A stretch of 64,000 nucleotides of DNA from Mycobacterium sp. 4858. GTDB taxonomy: Bacteria; Actinomycetota; Actinomycetes; Mycobacteriales; Mycobacteriaceae. The stretch spans positions 62,001-126,000 of the forward strand of contig NZ_LT968775.1 in NCBI RefSeq assembly GCF_900240975.1. Direction: 5' to 3'. This document shows positions 15,972 through 25,125 of the stretch, one piece after another; positions within the stretch are counted from its first letter, which is position 1, and each line of letters starts with the position of its first letter. The notes beneath the pieces are model-generated. The model worked only from the letters and a program-made list of their open reading frames with translations, searched no databases and was not told where the DNA came from. The position numbers and the translations under genes are program-made.

Positions 15972-16678
15972 GGAGCGCTCATCGCCACCGGGAGCACGCC
16001 GAGCAGGCCGGGCAGGTCGGCCACCGACGGCAGCAGGTGGGTGTGCCGGTGGGCGCCGAGTTCGTCGGCGTCGCTGGCTCCCGAAAGGACGCCCACCACC
16101 ATCGCGGCACCGGAGTTGGTCCCGGCTTCGAGGTCGCGGGGAGTGTCTCCGGCGACCAGGACGCGCGCCACATCGGTCACGCCCAGCCGTTCCATGGCCC
16201 GAAAGATCATGTAGGGCGCGGGGCGTCCGGCGGCCACATCGCTGCCGCAGACGACGGTATCCGCCACCGCGTCGTCCATCCATCCCAGCGCCGACAGCAG
16301 CGATTCGACGATGACGCGGTCGAATCCCGTTGTCAGCGCGACCTTTACACCACGGTCGCGCAACGTGGACAGAGCGTCGACGACCCCCGGCAGCGGATAC
16401 GGCGGGTGTTCGGCGTAGGCGGCGCTGAGCCGGGCATGGAAATCGGTGACCACCACTTCCAGCTCCCCCGCGCTCGGGGGCGTGCCGGAGCGGGAGGTGA
16501 GCAGTTCGCGCAGCGCTTCGTGCTTCGAGGCGCCGTGCCAGCGGGCGATTTCGGCCTTCGACGGCGATGCCCCGTGCGCTCTCGCGGTCTCAGCGAGCAC
16601 GCGGTAGACCTGCTGACCGTCGTCGATCGTGGTGCCCGCCATGTCCAGGACCACGACTTCGGGCGGGAGGATCGTCAT
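15968..16678 (-). CDS. Phosphonatase-like HAD hydrolase (PhnX-like)
   Basis: 236 residues. The N-terminal DMAGTTI supplies the nucleophile Asp12. The DMAGT form is the hallmark of phosphonoacetaldehyde hydrolase and its relatives, rather than the DxDGT of ordinary HADs. In the cap domain, Lys52 in GASKHEALREL lies at nearly the spacing of the Schiff-base lysine of PhnX (Lys53). Motif II is LTTGFDR and motif III/IV is VLVAGDTPRDLEAG. Carbon-phosphorus bond cleavage is therefore plausible, but the family's real substrate is unknown. It lies 12 bp behind the GntR gene and overlaps the dehydrogenase gene. Confidence 0.83.
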   Translation of the reverse strand: MTILPPEVVVLDMAGTTIDDGQQVYRVLAETARAHGASPSKAEIARWHGASKHEALRELLTSRSGTPPSAGELEVVVTDFHARLSAAYAEHPPYPLPGVVDALSTLRDRGVKVALTTGFDRVIVESLLSALGWMDDAVADTVVCGSDVAAGRPAPYMIFRAMERLGVTDVARVLVAGDTPRDLEAGTNSGAAMVVGVLSGASDADELGAHRHTHLLPSVADLPGLLGVLPVAMSAP

Positions 16679-16690
16679 GAGCTCGGCTCC

Positions 16691-17449
16691 TTAGGGATTG
16701 GCGTTGCGCGTCAGGGCGCAGCGCGCGTCCAGCGTGTTTTCGAGGGTGAAACTGACGAGTCCCGGCAGGTATCGGTCGTCGTGGTATTCGAGGATTTCGC
16801 CGTACGGGCTTCGCGTCGTTCGCTGCTGACGCAGCAACGGAACTCCCTCGGGCACACCGAGGTGCTGCGCGTCCAGCGCGTCGGCGGCCACCGCGTCGAT
16901 CACATGGGATGCCCGGGCGAACTGCACGCCCTGCGAAAGTAGATACGCCCACAGGGATCCCGAATCGCAGTCGAAGTCGAACAGGCGCCGACCGACGTGC
17001 TCGACGAATACGGCGCGCTCGAGCATCGCGGGCTCGTCGTCGAGGTAGCGCAGCCGCAACACCTCGACGACCGGCGCATCGACGTCGACGTGTAGCACCG
17101 AGGCGGCGTGCTGGTCGGCCCGCCGCAGCGCCAACTCCAGGGTCCGCTGCCCGGGCGTACGGCCGATCGAGTGCGCCCACGCCGAATACGACAGCAGCGT
17201 GTCGAAGGGCTGTCCGGTCGCGGCGGAACACACGACCGGCGGTTTGCCGCGCCCGCCGGCGATGACGCCCTCGGCGCGCAGGGTGGCCAGCGCTTGGCGC
17301 ACCGGTCCGCGCGACGCGTTCCACTGTTCGCACAGCCGAGACTCCGAGGGCAGCGGCGCGCCCACGACCAGTTCACCGAGGCGGATCTGTTCCCTCAGGC
17401 TGTCGGCAATGATCTCGTGCAGTGCGGTTGCCACGACTTGACTATACAT
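16691..17449 (-). CDS. GntR-family (HutC/UTRA) transcriptional regulator
   Basis: 252 residues. The N-terminal winged helix contains SLREQIRLGELVVGAPLPSE followed by QWNASRGPVRQALATLRAEG, the usual GntR helix-turn-helix. The C-terminal UTRA effector domain runs from about residue 85, with EVLRLRYLDDEPAMLERAVF and the end-piece EYHDDRYLPGLVSF. It is the first gene of a minus-strand operon with the HAD hydrolase and dehydrogenase and is divergent from the transporter at 17609. It probably represses both in the absence of a small ligand, perhaps a phosphonate. Confidence 0.9.
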   Translation of the reverse strand: MYSQVVATALHEIIADSLREQIRLGELVVGAPLPSESRLCEQWNASRGPVRQALATLRAEGVIAGGRGKPPVVCSAATGQPFDTLLSYSAWAHSIGRTPGQRTLELALRRADQHAASVLHVDVDAPVVEVLRLRYLDDEPAMLERAVFVEHVGRRLFDFDCDSGSLWAYLLSQGVQFARASHVIDAVAADALDAQHLGVPEGVPLLRQQRTTRSPYGEILEYHDDRYLPGLVSFTLENTLDARCALTRNANP

Positions 17450-17570
17450 GTGTGGCGAGGGCTCCGGCCCGGGCTTTGCTTACGAATTAGCCTGTTGGTT
17501 AAGGGAATCTGAACATCTGCTGCCCAGAACATTCCGGTGTTGACAGCTGCTGAACCTCTATCGGAGGGTT

Positions 17571-17584
17571 CTTGTAATGACAAG
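17571..17584. promoter_or_regulatory. Inverted repeat, candidate GntR operator
   Basis: CTTGT-AATG-ACAAG is a perfect 5-bp inverted repeat with a 4-base centre, 24 bp before the transporter ATG and inside the 159-bp divergent region controlled by the GntR gene. A TTGACA at 17540-17545 lies upstream, but no convincing -10 is spaced from it. Operator role is inferred from position. Confidence 0.4.
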
Positions 17585-17608
17585 TCGGCGCTTGGAATCG
17601 GAGCCTCA

Positions 17609-19042
17609 ATGACTGACGTGGCCAGCAGCGAGAGCGTCGGGAAGTCCATCGACGACGCCCCACTCGGCGTCTTCCACTTCAAGGCAGCGGCGACGGCCGG
17701 GGCGGGATTCTTCACCGACTCCTATGACCTCAACGTCATCGGCTCGGTGACGCTGCTGGCCGCACCGCAGTTCCACCTCGGCAGCGGTCAGGTCTCGATG
17801 CTGACCAGCTCGACGCTTCTCGCGGTCGCGGTGGGCGCGATGGTGTTCGGCCGGCTCGGCGACCGCTTCGGCCGCCGGCGCGTGTACGGGCTCGAAGCCG
17901 TGCTGATGATCATCGGGGCCCTGGTGTCGGCGTTCGCCCCGAACTTCACGGTGTTGCTGGTCGGCCGGCTGATCCTCGGCGTGGGCATCGGCGGCGACTA
18001 CCCGGCGAGCGGCGTCATCATGACCGAGTACGCCAACGCGCGAAACCGTGGCCAACTCGTCGGCATGACGTTCCTGTTCTATGTGTTCGGCCAGGTCTGC
18101 GCCTACCTGGTGAGCCTGCTGGTCCTCGCGGTCGGTGTCGACAACGACCTGGCCTGGCGACTGATCCTCGGGCTGGGTGTACTGCCGTCGATGCTGGTTC
18201 TCTACCAGCGTCGCCACATGCCGGAGTCGCCCCGTTGGACGGCCGAGCATGGCGACGAGCGTCGGGCGCGCCAGGACTTCGAGAAGTTCGCCGGAGCGGG
18301 CAATCAAACGTTCAGTGCGGCAACGGTTTCTAAGGCTCCGGTCGGTGGGCTGCGGTTGGCGTTGACGAACCGCAAGGTGCTCATCACCCTGCTGGGCACC
18401 GCCGGAAGCTGGTTCTTCTTCAACGTCGCGGTGTACGGCAACTCGGTGAGTCAGCCGCTGCTGATCAAGACCATCAGCCCGCACGGCTCCACGCTGTCCA
18501 ACATCGCGCTGAACGCCGTGCTCGTCGTGTGCTTCAGCCTGGTCGGCGCCATCGCCGGGCTCTTCGTCCTCGACCGATGGCCGCGGCGTCGACTCCAAAT
18601 CGTCGGCTTCGGGTTGTGTGCGTTGGCCATGCTGCTGATCACCGTGGTGCCCACCCTGAGCAGCGCCGTCCTGCCCTTCGGGATCGTGTTCGGTCTCTCG
18701 TTGTTCGGCATCGCGTTCGGTCCGAACTACACCACCATGCTGCTGGCCGCCGAGTCCTACCCGACCGCCTTCCGCAGCAGCTTGCACGGCCTGTCGTCGG
18801 GTGTCGCCAAGGTCGGCGCATTCGGGGGAGCGCTTGTGGTGCCGCTCATCCTGTCTGCGGAGGGGTTGCGGGCGGTGACGCTGCTGGCGTTCGGCTGCTA
18901 CATCGCGGCGATCGCGACGACACTCCTGCTGCCGGAACCCCGCGGCCGCGCGCTCGACGAGGTCAGCGAAGACCTGAAACTCACGACTGTTGCGACAGCC
19001 CCCGCGCGTCAACGCGCCGGAAGACTCGTTCAAGCGCAGTAA
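17609..19042 (+). CDS. Major facilitator transporter, phosphate:H+ symporter (Pho84-like) family
   Basis: 477 residues with about 12 hydrophobic segments. Two signatures tie it to the PHS family: GVGIGGDYPASGVIMTEYA in the fourth helix region (compare GGDYPLS of Pho84) and FGPNYTTMLLAAESYPTAFR with SSLHGLSSGVAKVGAFG near helices 10-11. FGRLGDRFGRRR is the MFS loop 2-3 motif. Known family members import phosphate, but this protein could carry an organophosphorus compound given its neighbours. ATG 17609 is chosen; a TTG 24 codons upstream has no support. It is divergent from the GntR gene. Confidence 0.85.
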   Translation: MTDVASSESVGKSIDDAPLGVFHFKAAATAGAGFFTDSYDLNVIGSVTLLAAPQFHLGSGQVSMLTSSTLLAVAVGAMVFGRLGDRFGRRRVYGLEAVLMIIGALVSAFAPNFTVLLVGRLILGVGIGGDYPASGVIMTEYANARNRGQLVGMTFLFYVFGQVCAYLVSLLVLAVGVDNDLAWRLILGLGVLPSMLVLYQRRHMPESPRWTAEHGDERRARQDFEKFAGAGNQTFSAATVSKAPVGGLRLALTNRKVLITLLGTAGSWFFFNVAVYGNSVSQPLLIKTISPHGSTLSNIALNAVLVVCFSLVGAIAGLFVLDRWPRRRLQIVGFGLCALAMLLITVVPTLSSAVLPFGIVFGLSLFGIAFGPNYTTMLLAAESYPTAFRSSLHGLSSGVAKVGAFGGALVVPLILSAEGLRAVTLLAFGCYIAAIATTLLLPEPRGRALDEVSEDLKLTTVATAPARQRAGRLVQAQ

Positions 19043-19149
19043 CAAGCCACGCGAAGGTTGTCCATAACCGCACGTCAGCGCTACGGCACCTACACCATGC
19101 AAGACGCCGGCGCGGCCCAGGCGCGAGCCGACGTGGCTCCGCGTACAAG

Positions 19150-19929
19150 TCAGCCTCTGCGGGCGACGTCTTGGCTCAGGATCCGGGGCCAGGTCTCGAC
19201 ATCGGCCGGGCTGTGCGCCACGGTGAGCGTCGACCGCGGCATCAGTGCGGCAAGCGATTCCGCTGTCGACATCGGATGCGCCGGGTCGCCGACCCAGGCC
19301 AGAATCGTCGTCGGCACATTGATTCGTGCGACCGCTTCGCGAGCGGGCAGGTCGCTGAGAGCCGCGCCTCGAAACAGTGACGGCAGCAGCGCGTCGGCCA
19401 CATCGGGAACTGTTTCGGGCGCGCCGACCGTGGCCGGCGGCGGAGTCGCCCCACGCGCCGACGCGATGAATGCCCCGACTCCCTCGGTTTCGATCAATTC
19501 GGCCGCAACCCGGTAGATCGCCGCCTGCGCGGGCCGGGTTTCCCACGCGGTAGCCGGCACCATGAGCGTGAGGCCGGCGAAGCGGTCCGGCTCGCGGGCA
19601 GCCGCGTGCAGCAGCGTGCCGGTACCCATGGACGGGCCGACTCCGTGTACTCGTTCGCCGGGAAACCATTTGTCGAGCAGCTGCAGAAGATCCTCGGCAA
19701 GGCTTTCCCATCGGTAATCCTCCGGGACCTTGCGCCCAGTCGACTTGCCATGGCCGCGTGCGTCGTACCGCAGCAGTCGGGTCCCGCTGAGGCCCCTGCC
19801 GAGGTCGAGATTGAGCACCCGGTCACGCGCGCGGCTGGAGGTAAGCCCGTGCAGTTGAACTACCGGATGACCACCTTCGTCGCTCAGTTCAACCGCAAGC
19901 TCTGCTCCAGGAACCACGAAAGTGGACAT
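19150..19929 (-). CDS. Alpha/beta hydrolase
   Basis: 259 residues from ATG 19929, which follows AGAAGAG. Family features are LHGLTSSRARD (oxyanion loop), RYDARGHGKS, the nucleophile serine in GVGPSMGTGTLL, an acidic residue in WVGDPAHPMS and histidine in VAHSPADVETW. The active-site elbow GPSMG is a slight variant of GxSxG. Substrate unknown. It is divergent from the condensation-GNAT gene with 90 bp between, so a shared regulatory region is possible, and convergent with the transporter gene. Confidence 0.85.
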   Translation of the reverse strand: MSTFVVPGAELAVELSDEGGHPVVQLHGLTSSRARDRVLNLDLGRGLSGTRLLRYDARGHGKSTGRKVPEDYRWESLAEDLLQLLDKWFPGERVHGVGPSMGTGTLLHAAAREPDRFAGLTLMVPATAWETRPAQAAIYRVAAELIETEGVGAFIASARGATPPPATVGAPETVPDVADALLPSLFRGAALSDLPAREAVARINVPTTILAWVGDPAHPMSTAESLAALMPRSTLTVAHSPADVETWPRILSQDVARRG

Positions 19930-20019
19930 CACGCAACTCTTCTCACGACCGGACGGCTCGCCCCGGAGCCGACCCCGCAGACCGAGCATTCAGGCTAACC
20001 GGGGCGTTAGGGTACCGCC

Positions 20020-21789
20020 ATGCGGCTGACCAACGTGGCGCACCTGCGGCTACCCTTTGGACGACTATGGGGCTATGACGTGTCGGTGTCTGACCTCGGC
20101 CGGCATCAGCTCCCGGTGTCGTTCGACCAGCGCATACACGTCGGTGCGGGCGCACGACCCGGCTCCTGGATGGCGCTGTCCATTCGGTTGCCGGCGGGGG
20201 TCAGCCGCCAATCGTTGGCCGATGCGTGGCTGGCTGTGATCGCCCGCCACGGCACCCTTCGAACGGCTTTCACACTCGGGGCGGACGGCGATCCGCAGCT
20301 GAATGAGATCGATATTCGCCCAGGCAAGTGGGTAGAGCATGAGATCACTCCGGGCCAGGCGGTCAACGACGCACTGCGAGTAGTTCTCAATGCGACGTGC
20401 TCGCCCTATCAGCGGCCCTCACATCGATTGTGTGTGCTGGAGACTGCCGCCGGATTGACGGTGGTGATCGCTGCCGACCACGCCCATGTGGACATGTGGT
20501 CGATGCTGGTGATTGCCCGGGACCTGTTGTCGATACTCGCCGACGCGCGGATCGGACGTACGTCGTCGCTGCAGCCGCCGCCGGCATTTGTCGTGCACAC
20601 CCAAGCACTGTTGGACCGTCCCGCGGCACCGGAACGCGTGCGCGCGCGATGGGCACAAATCATCAGCGACAGCGGTGGGGTGATGCCACGGTTTCCGCTG
20701 CCGTTGGGTGAGTCCGGGCCGCATCCGGAACGCGTTGAAGTGCGTGACGTGTTCGATGTCGATGACGGCGCCGCGTTCGTCGCGCAGGCACGCGACGACG
20801 GTGTCTCGACGCTGGCACTCGCTGTGGTCGCCATGACTGCGGTGACCCGCGAGTTGGCCGGGGCGCCGCTGCGCGCGGTCTTCCCCGTGCACAGCCGATT
20901 TGAAGACAAATGGCACGACTCGGTGGGCTGGTTCATCACCAATTCGGTCCTGGAGTCAGCGGTTGCCGAGCCGCACGCCGCGGCCGTCGCCGTCAAAGAA
21001 GCTGTGCAGCTTGGTTCCTGGCCACTGGCCGACGTACTGGCTCCGTGGGGTGGAATGCCCGTCGCGCCCGGCATGTTCGCGATTTCCTGGCTGGACCAAA
21101 GCAGACTTCCGGTGCGCATCGACTCGGTCGGACTCGACGCCCAGTATGTGAGCGCGAGCGTTGACACCGACGGCGTCATGCTCTGGTTCATCCAGGACGA
21201 GTCCGGGCTACATCTGCGATGCCGCTACCCGGATACCGCGGAGGCCCGAACCAATGTGGGGGCGTGGCTGGACCTGTTGGTGGCGCGCCTACAGGCACTG
21301 GCGCAGTCGTCGGTTCGAGGACTGCTGCGGGTAGCGGGCCGCACATATCGTGTGCAGCGCGCGACGCGCGAACACGTGGGGGTGATCGCCCAGCTGCTCT
21401 CCGACGACGAATTCGGTCAGGATCGCGAAGCCGCCGAACTCGAACGCTACGAGGCGGCCTACGACATCGTCGTTCGCGACCGATCCAACTATCTCGGAGT
21501 CGTCCTGAACGGTTCCGATATGGTCGTCGCGACTGTGCAATTGACGATCATTCCCGGCCTTTCCCGCGGCGGCGCCACCCGGCTGCAGATCGAGGGATTA
21601 CGGGTCGCCAAAGCCGAACGCGCACAGGGTCTTGGTACTGCACTCGTCGAGTGGGCACACAACTACGGCCGAGCACACGGGGCACAGCTGGCGCAGGTGA
21701 CCACGGACGAGGCTCGCGAAAGGGCTCGGGCGTTCTATCGCCGGCTCGGGTACCACGCCGCCCACGTCGGGCTGAAATGCACCATCTGA
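20020..21789 (+). CDS. Condensation (C/PapA-like acyltransferase) domain fused to a GNAT N-acetyltransferase domain
   Basis: 589 residues in two parts. Residues about 30-430 form a chloramphenicol-acetyltransferase-fold condensation domain. The HxxxD active site is HAHVD (His154, Asp158), and later elements include VFPVHSRFEDKWHDSVGWF and MFAISWLDQSR. Residues about 440-589 are a GNAT domain: YRVQRATREHVGVIAQLL at the start, the acetyl-CoA loop ERAQGLGTALVEW and the C-terminal RARAFYRRLGYH. There is no carrier protein, adenylation or ketosynthase gene nearby. One chain thus carries two different acyltransferase folds. Substrate unknown: a two-step acylation of a small molecule, or a GNAT acting on the condensation product, are guesses. 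Confidence 0.82.
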   Translation: MRLTNVAHLRLPFGRLWGYDVSVSDLGRHQLPVSFDQRIHVGAGARPGSWMALSIRLPAGVSRQSLADAWLAVIARHGTLRTAFTLGADGDPQLNEIDIRPGKWVEHEITPGQAVNDALRVVLNATCSPYQRPSHRLCVLETAAGLTVVIAADHAHVDMWSMLVIARDLLSILADARIGRTSSLQPPPAFVVHTQALLDRPAAPERVRARWAQIISDSGGVMPRFPLPLGESGPHPERVEVRDVFDVDDGAAFVAQARDDGVSTLALAVVAMTAVTRELAGAPLRAVFPVHSRFEDKWHDSVGWFITNSVLESAVAEPHAAAVAVKEAVQLGSWPLADVLAPWGGMPVAPGMFAISWLDQSRLPVRIDSVGLDAQYVSASVDTDGVMLWFIQDESGLHLRCRYPDTAEARTNVGAWLDLLVARLQALAQSSVRGLLRVAGRTYRVQRATREHVGVIAQLLSDDEFGQDREAAELERYEAAYDIVVRDRSNYLGVVLNGSDMVVATVQLTIIPGLSRGGATRLQIEGLRVAKAERAQGLGTALVEWAHNYGRAHGAQLAQVTTDEARERARAFYRRLGYHAAHVGLKCTI

Positions 21790-21864
21790 GTCCGGTTTAT
21801 CCGCGGTGAACGTTTCATTAGCCGAACTGACTAACGGAAAATACCGCCTGACCTGCGCGAATAC

Positions 21865-21940
21865 TGGTGCCCCCGGCAGGATTCGAACCTGCGGCCTTCT
21901 GCTCCGGAGGCAGACGCTCTATCCCCTGAGCTACGGGGGC
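21865..21940 (-). tRNA. tRNA-Arg (anticodon CCG)
   Basis: Full cloverleaf on the minus strand. Acceptor GCCCCCG pairs with the 3' strand, the D arm contains AGCTCAGGGGATAGAGC, the anticodon stem TCTGC/GCAGA encloses loop CTCCGGA (anticodon CCG, reads CGG), and the T arm holds GGTTCGAATCC. CCA is encoded (21865-21867). It lies just before argS on the opposite strand. No duplicated 3' end indicating an integrated element was found nearby. Confidence 0.97.
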
Positions 21941-22040
21941 GCATGGAGACCATGATGCGCCAGTGGGCCCAGACAGACTAACGCATCGCGGTGACCGCTC
22001 GACCACCGCAACGGATTCGGGGCGCGGGCACCTCAGCCAA

Positions 22041-22046
22041 TAGGAT
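22041..22046 (+). promoter_or_regulatory. -10 box of argS
   Basis: TAGGAT matches the mycobacterial TANNNT form and ends 8 bases before GTG 22055, so the transcript would be leaderless or nearly so. No -35 match. Confidence 0.5.
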
Positions 22047-22054
22047 GGACGCTC

Positions 22055-23707
22055 GTGACCCCAGCTGACCTCGCTGAGCTGCTCAGGAACACCGCCTCCG
22101 CGGTGTTGGCCGAGCGCGGGCTGGACGCTGCCGCCTTGCCGGCGACGGTCACCGTGGAGCGGCCCCGCAATCCCGAGCACGGCGACTACGCCAGCAACCT
22201 GGCGCTTCAGCTGGGCAAGAAGGTCGGCGCCAACCCCCGTGAACTGGCCGGCTGGCTGGCAGAGGCGCTGGCACAGGCCGACGGCGTCGCCTCGGCGGAA
22301 GTGGCCGGGCCCGGATTCATCAACCTGCGCCTCGAGGCGTCGGCGCAGGCGGTGATCATCAACAACGTCATCGACGCCGGTGATGAGTTCGGTCACTCCG
22401 ACGCGCTGGGCGGCCACAAGATCAACCTGGAATTCGTCTCGGCCAACCCCACCGGGCCCATCCACATCGGCGGCACCCGCTGGGCCGCCGTCGGCGACGC
22501 GTTGGGCCGGCTGTTGAGCACCCAGGGCGCCGACGTCGAGCGCGAGTACTACTTCAACGACCACGGCGCCCAGATCGACCGCTTCGCCAACTCGCTGATC
22601 GCCGCCGCCAAGGGCGAACCGACGCCCGAGGACGGCTATGCGGGCGCCTACATCAACGACATCGCCGCGCAGGTGCTGGCCAAGGCGCCCGACGCGCTGA
22701 GCCTGCCCGAAGCCGAGATGCACGAGACGTTCCGCGAAATCGGTGTCGACCTGATGTTCACCCACATCAAGGAGTCGCTGCACGAGTTCGGCACCGACTT
22801 CGACGTCTACACCCACGAAGACTCGATGCACACCAGCGGCCGCGTCGATCAGGCCATCGCCCGGCTGCGCGAGACCGGCAACATCTACGAGAAGGATGGC
22901 GCAACCTGGTTGCGCACCAGTTCTTTTGGGGACGACAAGGACCGCGTCGTGATCAAGAGCGACGGTAAGCCGGCCTACATCGCGGGCGACATCGCCTACT
23001 ACCTGGACAAGCGGCAGCGCGGCTTCGACCTGTGCATCTACATGCTCGGCGCCGACCACCACGGATACATCGCCCGGCTCAAGGCCGTGGCCGCCGCATT
23101 CGGTGACGACCCGGCTCACGTCGAGGTGCTGATCGGGCAGATGGTCAACCTGGTGCGCGACGGCGCGCCGGTCCGGATGAGCAAGCGGGCGGGAACGGTG
23201 ATCACGCTCGACGACCTGGTGGAGGCGATCGGCGTCGACGCGGCGCGCTACAGCCTGATCCGCTCCTCGGTCGACACCCCGATCGACATCGACCTGGCGC
23301 TGTGGTCGTCGGCGTCGAACGAAAACCCGGTTTACTACGTGCAATACGCGCACGCGCGGCTGTCGGCGCTGGCACGCAACGCCGCGGAACTGGGCCTGGT
23401 CCCCGACACGGGGCACCTCGAGCTGCTCAGCCACGACAAGGAGGGAACGCTGCTGCGCAGCATCGGGGAATTCCCCCGCGTGCTGAAAACCGCTGCGTCC
23501 CTGCGGGAGCCGCATCGGGTGTGCCGTTACCTGGAAGACCTGGCCGGCGACTACCACCGGTTCTACGATTCGTGCCGGGTGCTGCCCCAGGGGGACGAGC
23601 AGCCCACCGACCTGCACGCCGCGCGCCTGGCGCTGTGCGAGGCCACCCGCCAGGTCATCGCCAACGGGCTGACGATCCTCGGTGTCACCGCTCCGGAGCG
23701 AATGTGA
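22055..23707 (+). CDS. argS: Arginyl-tRNA synthetase
   Basis: 550 residues, class I. The HIGH motif is in [10 protein letters not shown] (His137 region), the KMSK equivalent is RMSKRAG, and the C-terminal DALR anticodon domain ends LGVTAPERM, as is usual. The N-terminal Add1 domain ([18 protein letters not shown]) recognises the D-loop of tRNA-Arg. The stop overlaps lysA by 4 bases (GTGA), so it leads the argS-lysA-hom-thrC-thrB operon. Confidence 0.97.
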   Translation: MTPADLAELLRNTASAVLAERGLDAAALPATVTVERPRNPEHGDYASNLALQLGKKVGANPRELAGWLAEALAQADGVASAEVAGPGFINLRLEASAQAVIINNVIDAGDEFGHSDALGGHKINLEFVSANPTGPIHIGGTRWAAVGDALGRLLSTQGADVEREYYFNDHGAQIDRFANSLIAAAKGEPTPEDGYAGAYINDIAAQVLAKAPDALSLPEAEMHETFREIGVDLMFTHIKESLHEFGTDFDVYTHEDSMHTSGRVDQAIARLRETGNIYEKDGATWLRTSSFGDDKDRVVIKSDGKPAYIAGDIAYYLDKRQRGFDLCIYMLGADHHGYIARLKAVAAAFGDDPAHVEVLIGQMVNLVRDGAPVRMSKRAGTVITLDDLVEAIGVDAARYSLIRSSVDTPIDIDLALWSSASNENPVYYVQYAHARLSALARNAAELGLVPDTGHLELLSHDKEGTLLRSIGEFPRVLKTAASLREPHRVCRYLEDLAGDYHRFYDSCRVLPQGDEQPTDLHAARLALCEATRQVIANGLTILGVTAPERM

Positions 23708-25122
23708 ACGTGCACCCCGCCGGCCCCCGGCACGCCGAAGACGCCCGGCACCCCGATAGCACGCCGCGGCCGCAATCGCCCGACGAGCTGCTGCGGCTTG
23801 CGCCGAATGTCTGGCCGCGCAACATCCTTCGCGACGACACCGGGGTGGCCAACCTCGCCGGAATACCGGTCACCCAGCTCACCCAGGAGTACGGGACCCC
23901 GCTGTTCGTCGTCGACGAGGACGACTTCCGTTCCCGGTGCCGCGAACTGGCGACGGCCTTCGGCGGCGGGCAGAACGTGTGCTACGCGGCCAAGGCCTTC
24001 CTGTGCAGCGAGATCGCCCGGTGGGTCGATGAGGAGGGCCTGTCGCTGGACGTGTCCACCGGCGGCGAGCTCGCCGTCGCGCTGCACGCCGACTTTCCGC
24101 CGGAGCGAATCACGTTCCACGGCAACAACAAATCCGTCGCGGAGCTGACCGCGGCGGTCAAAGCCGGTGTCGGGCATATCGTCTTGGACTCGATGACCGA
24201 AATCGAGCGCCTCGACACGATCGCGGGGGAGGCCGGCGTCGTCCAGGACGTCTACGTCCGCCTCACCGTCGGGGTCGAAGCGCACACGCACGAGTTCATC
24301 TCGACCGCACACGAGGACCAGAAGTTCGGGCTGTCGGTGGCCAGCGGCGCGGCGATGGCCGCGGTGCGCCGGGTGTTCGCCACCGACCACCTGCGGTTGG
24401 TGGGGCTGCACAGCCACATCGGCTCGCAGATCTTCGACGTCGACGGCTTCGAGGTAGCCGCACACCGCGTGATCGGGCTGCTGCACCAAATCGTCGACGA
24501 ATTCGGCATCGACAAGACGGGCCAGGTCTCCACCGTGGATCTCGGTGGCGGGCTGGGCATCTCGTACCTGGGCACGGACGACCCGCCGCCGGTGGCCGAG
24601 CTGGCGGCCAAGCTGACGGCGATCGTCGCCAACGAGTCGGCGGCCGTGGGCCTGCCCACTCCGAGGCTGGTGGTCGAGCCGGGGCGTGCCATCGCCGGGC
24701 CGGGCACCATCACGCTGTACGAGGTGGGCACCGTCAAGGACGTCGACGTGAGCAGCACGGCCCAGCGCCGGTATGTCAGCGTCGACGGCGGCATGAGCGA
24801 CAACATCCGCACCGCGCTCTACGACGCCCAATACGACGCCCGGCTGCTGTCGCGGGCCAGCGATGCGCCGGCGACCCTGGCCCGGATCGTCGGAAAGCAC
24901 TGCGAGAGCGGGGACATCGTGGTGCGCGACGCGTGGGTGCCCGACGACCTGCGCCCCGGTGACCTGCTCGGGGTCGCCGCGACCGGCGCGTACTGCTATT
25001 CACTGTCCAGCCGCTACAACATGGTCTGTCGGCCGGCCGTGGTGGCGGTGCGTGCGGGGCGCTCGCGCCTGATTCTGCGCCGCGAGACGGTGGACGACCT
25101 ACTGAGTCTGGAAGTGAGGTGA
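23704..25122 (+). CDS. lysA: Diaminopimelate decarboxylase
   Basis: Last step of lysine synthesis: meso-diaminopimelate to lysine, PLP-dependent. 472 residues. The PLP lysine is in CYAAKAFLC (Lys97), the PLP-phosphate loop is VDLGGGLGI, and the partner-subunit catalytic cysteine is in KHCESGD (Cys400). GTG 23704 overlaps the argS stop and gives a hydrophilic N-terminal tail about 25 residues longer than the M. tuberculosis protein, which starts near [14 protein letters not shown]. The true start may be further in. Confidence 0.95.
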   Translation: MNVHPAGPRHAEDARHPDSTPRPQSPDELLRLAPNVWPRNILRDDTGVANLAGIPVTQLTQEYGTPLFVVDEDDFRSRCRELATAFGGGQNVCYAAKAFLCSEIARWVDEEGLSLDVSTGGELAVALHADFPPERITFHGNNKSVAELTAAVKAGVGHIVLDSMTEIERLDTIAGEAGVVQDVYVRLTVGVEAHTHEFISTAHEDQKFGLSVASGAAMAAVRRVFATDHLRLVGLHSHIGSQIFDVDGFEVAAHRVIGLLHQIVDEFGIDKTGQVSTVDLGGGLGISYLGTDDPPPVAELAAKLTAIVANESAAVGLPTPRLVVEPGRAIAGPGTITLYEVGTVKDVDVSSTAQRRYVSVDGGMSDNIRTALYDAQYDARLLSRASDAPATLARIVGKHCESGDIVVRDAWVPDDLRPGDLLGVAATGAYCYSLSSRYNMVCRPAVVAVRAGRSRLILRRETVDDLLSLEVR

Positions 25123-25125
25123 ACT

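Noticed and set aside
17537..17608. Earlier TTG start for the transporter gene
   Set aside because: It would add 24 residues that include the promoter region and the inverted repeat, with no membrane or family sequence.
17606..19711. 700-residue open frame opposite the MFS transporter
   Set aside because: His/Arg/Gln-rich nonsense composition and no start or ribosome site; a mirror of the transporter coding sequence.
21865..22054. tRNA-Arg as the attachment site of an integrated element
   Set aside because: No repeated copy of the tRNA 3' end, integrase or excision gene was found on either side.
21818..23617. Long open frame opposite argS
   Set aside because: Covers a tRNA and argS on the other strand and shows only repetitive Val/Arg/Asp composition.
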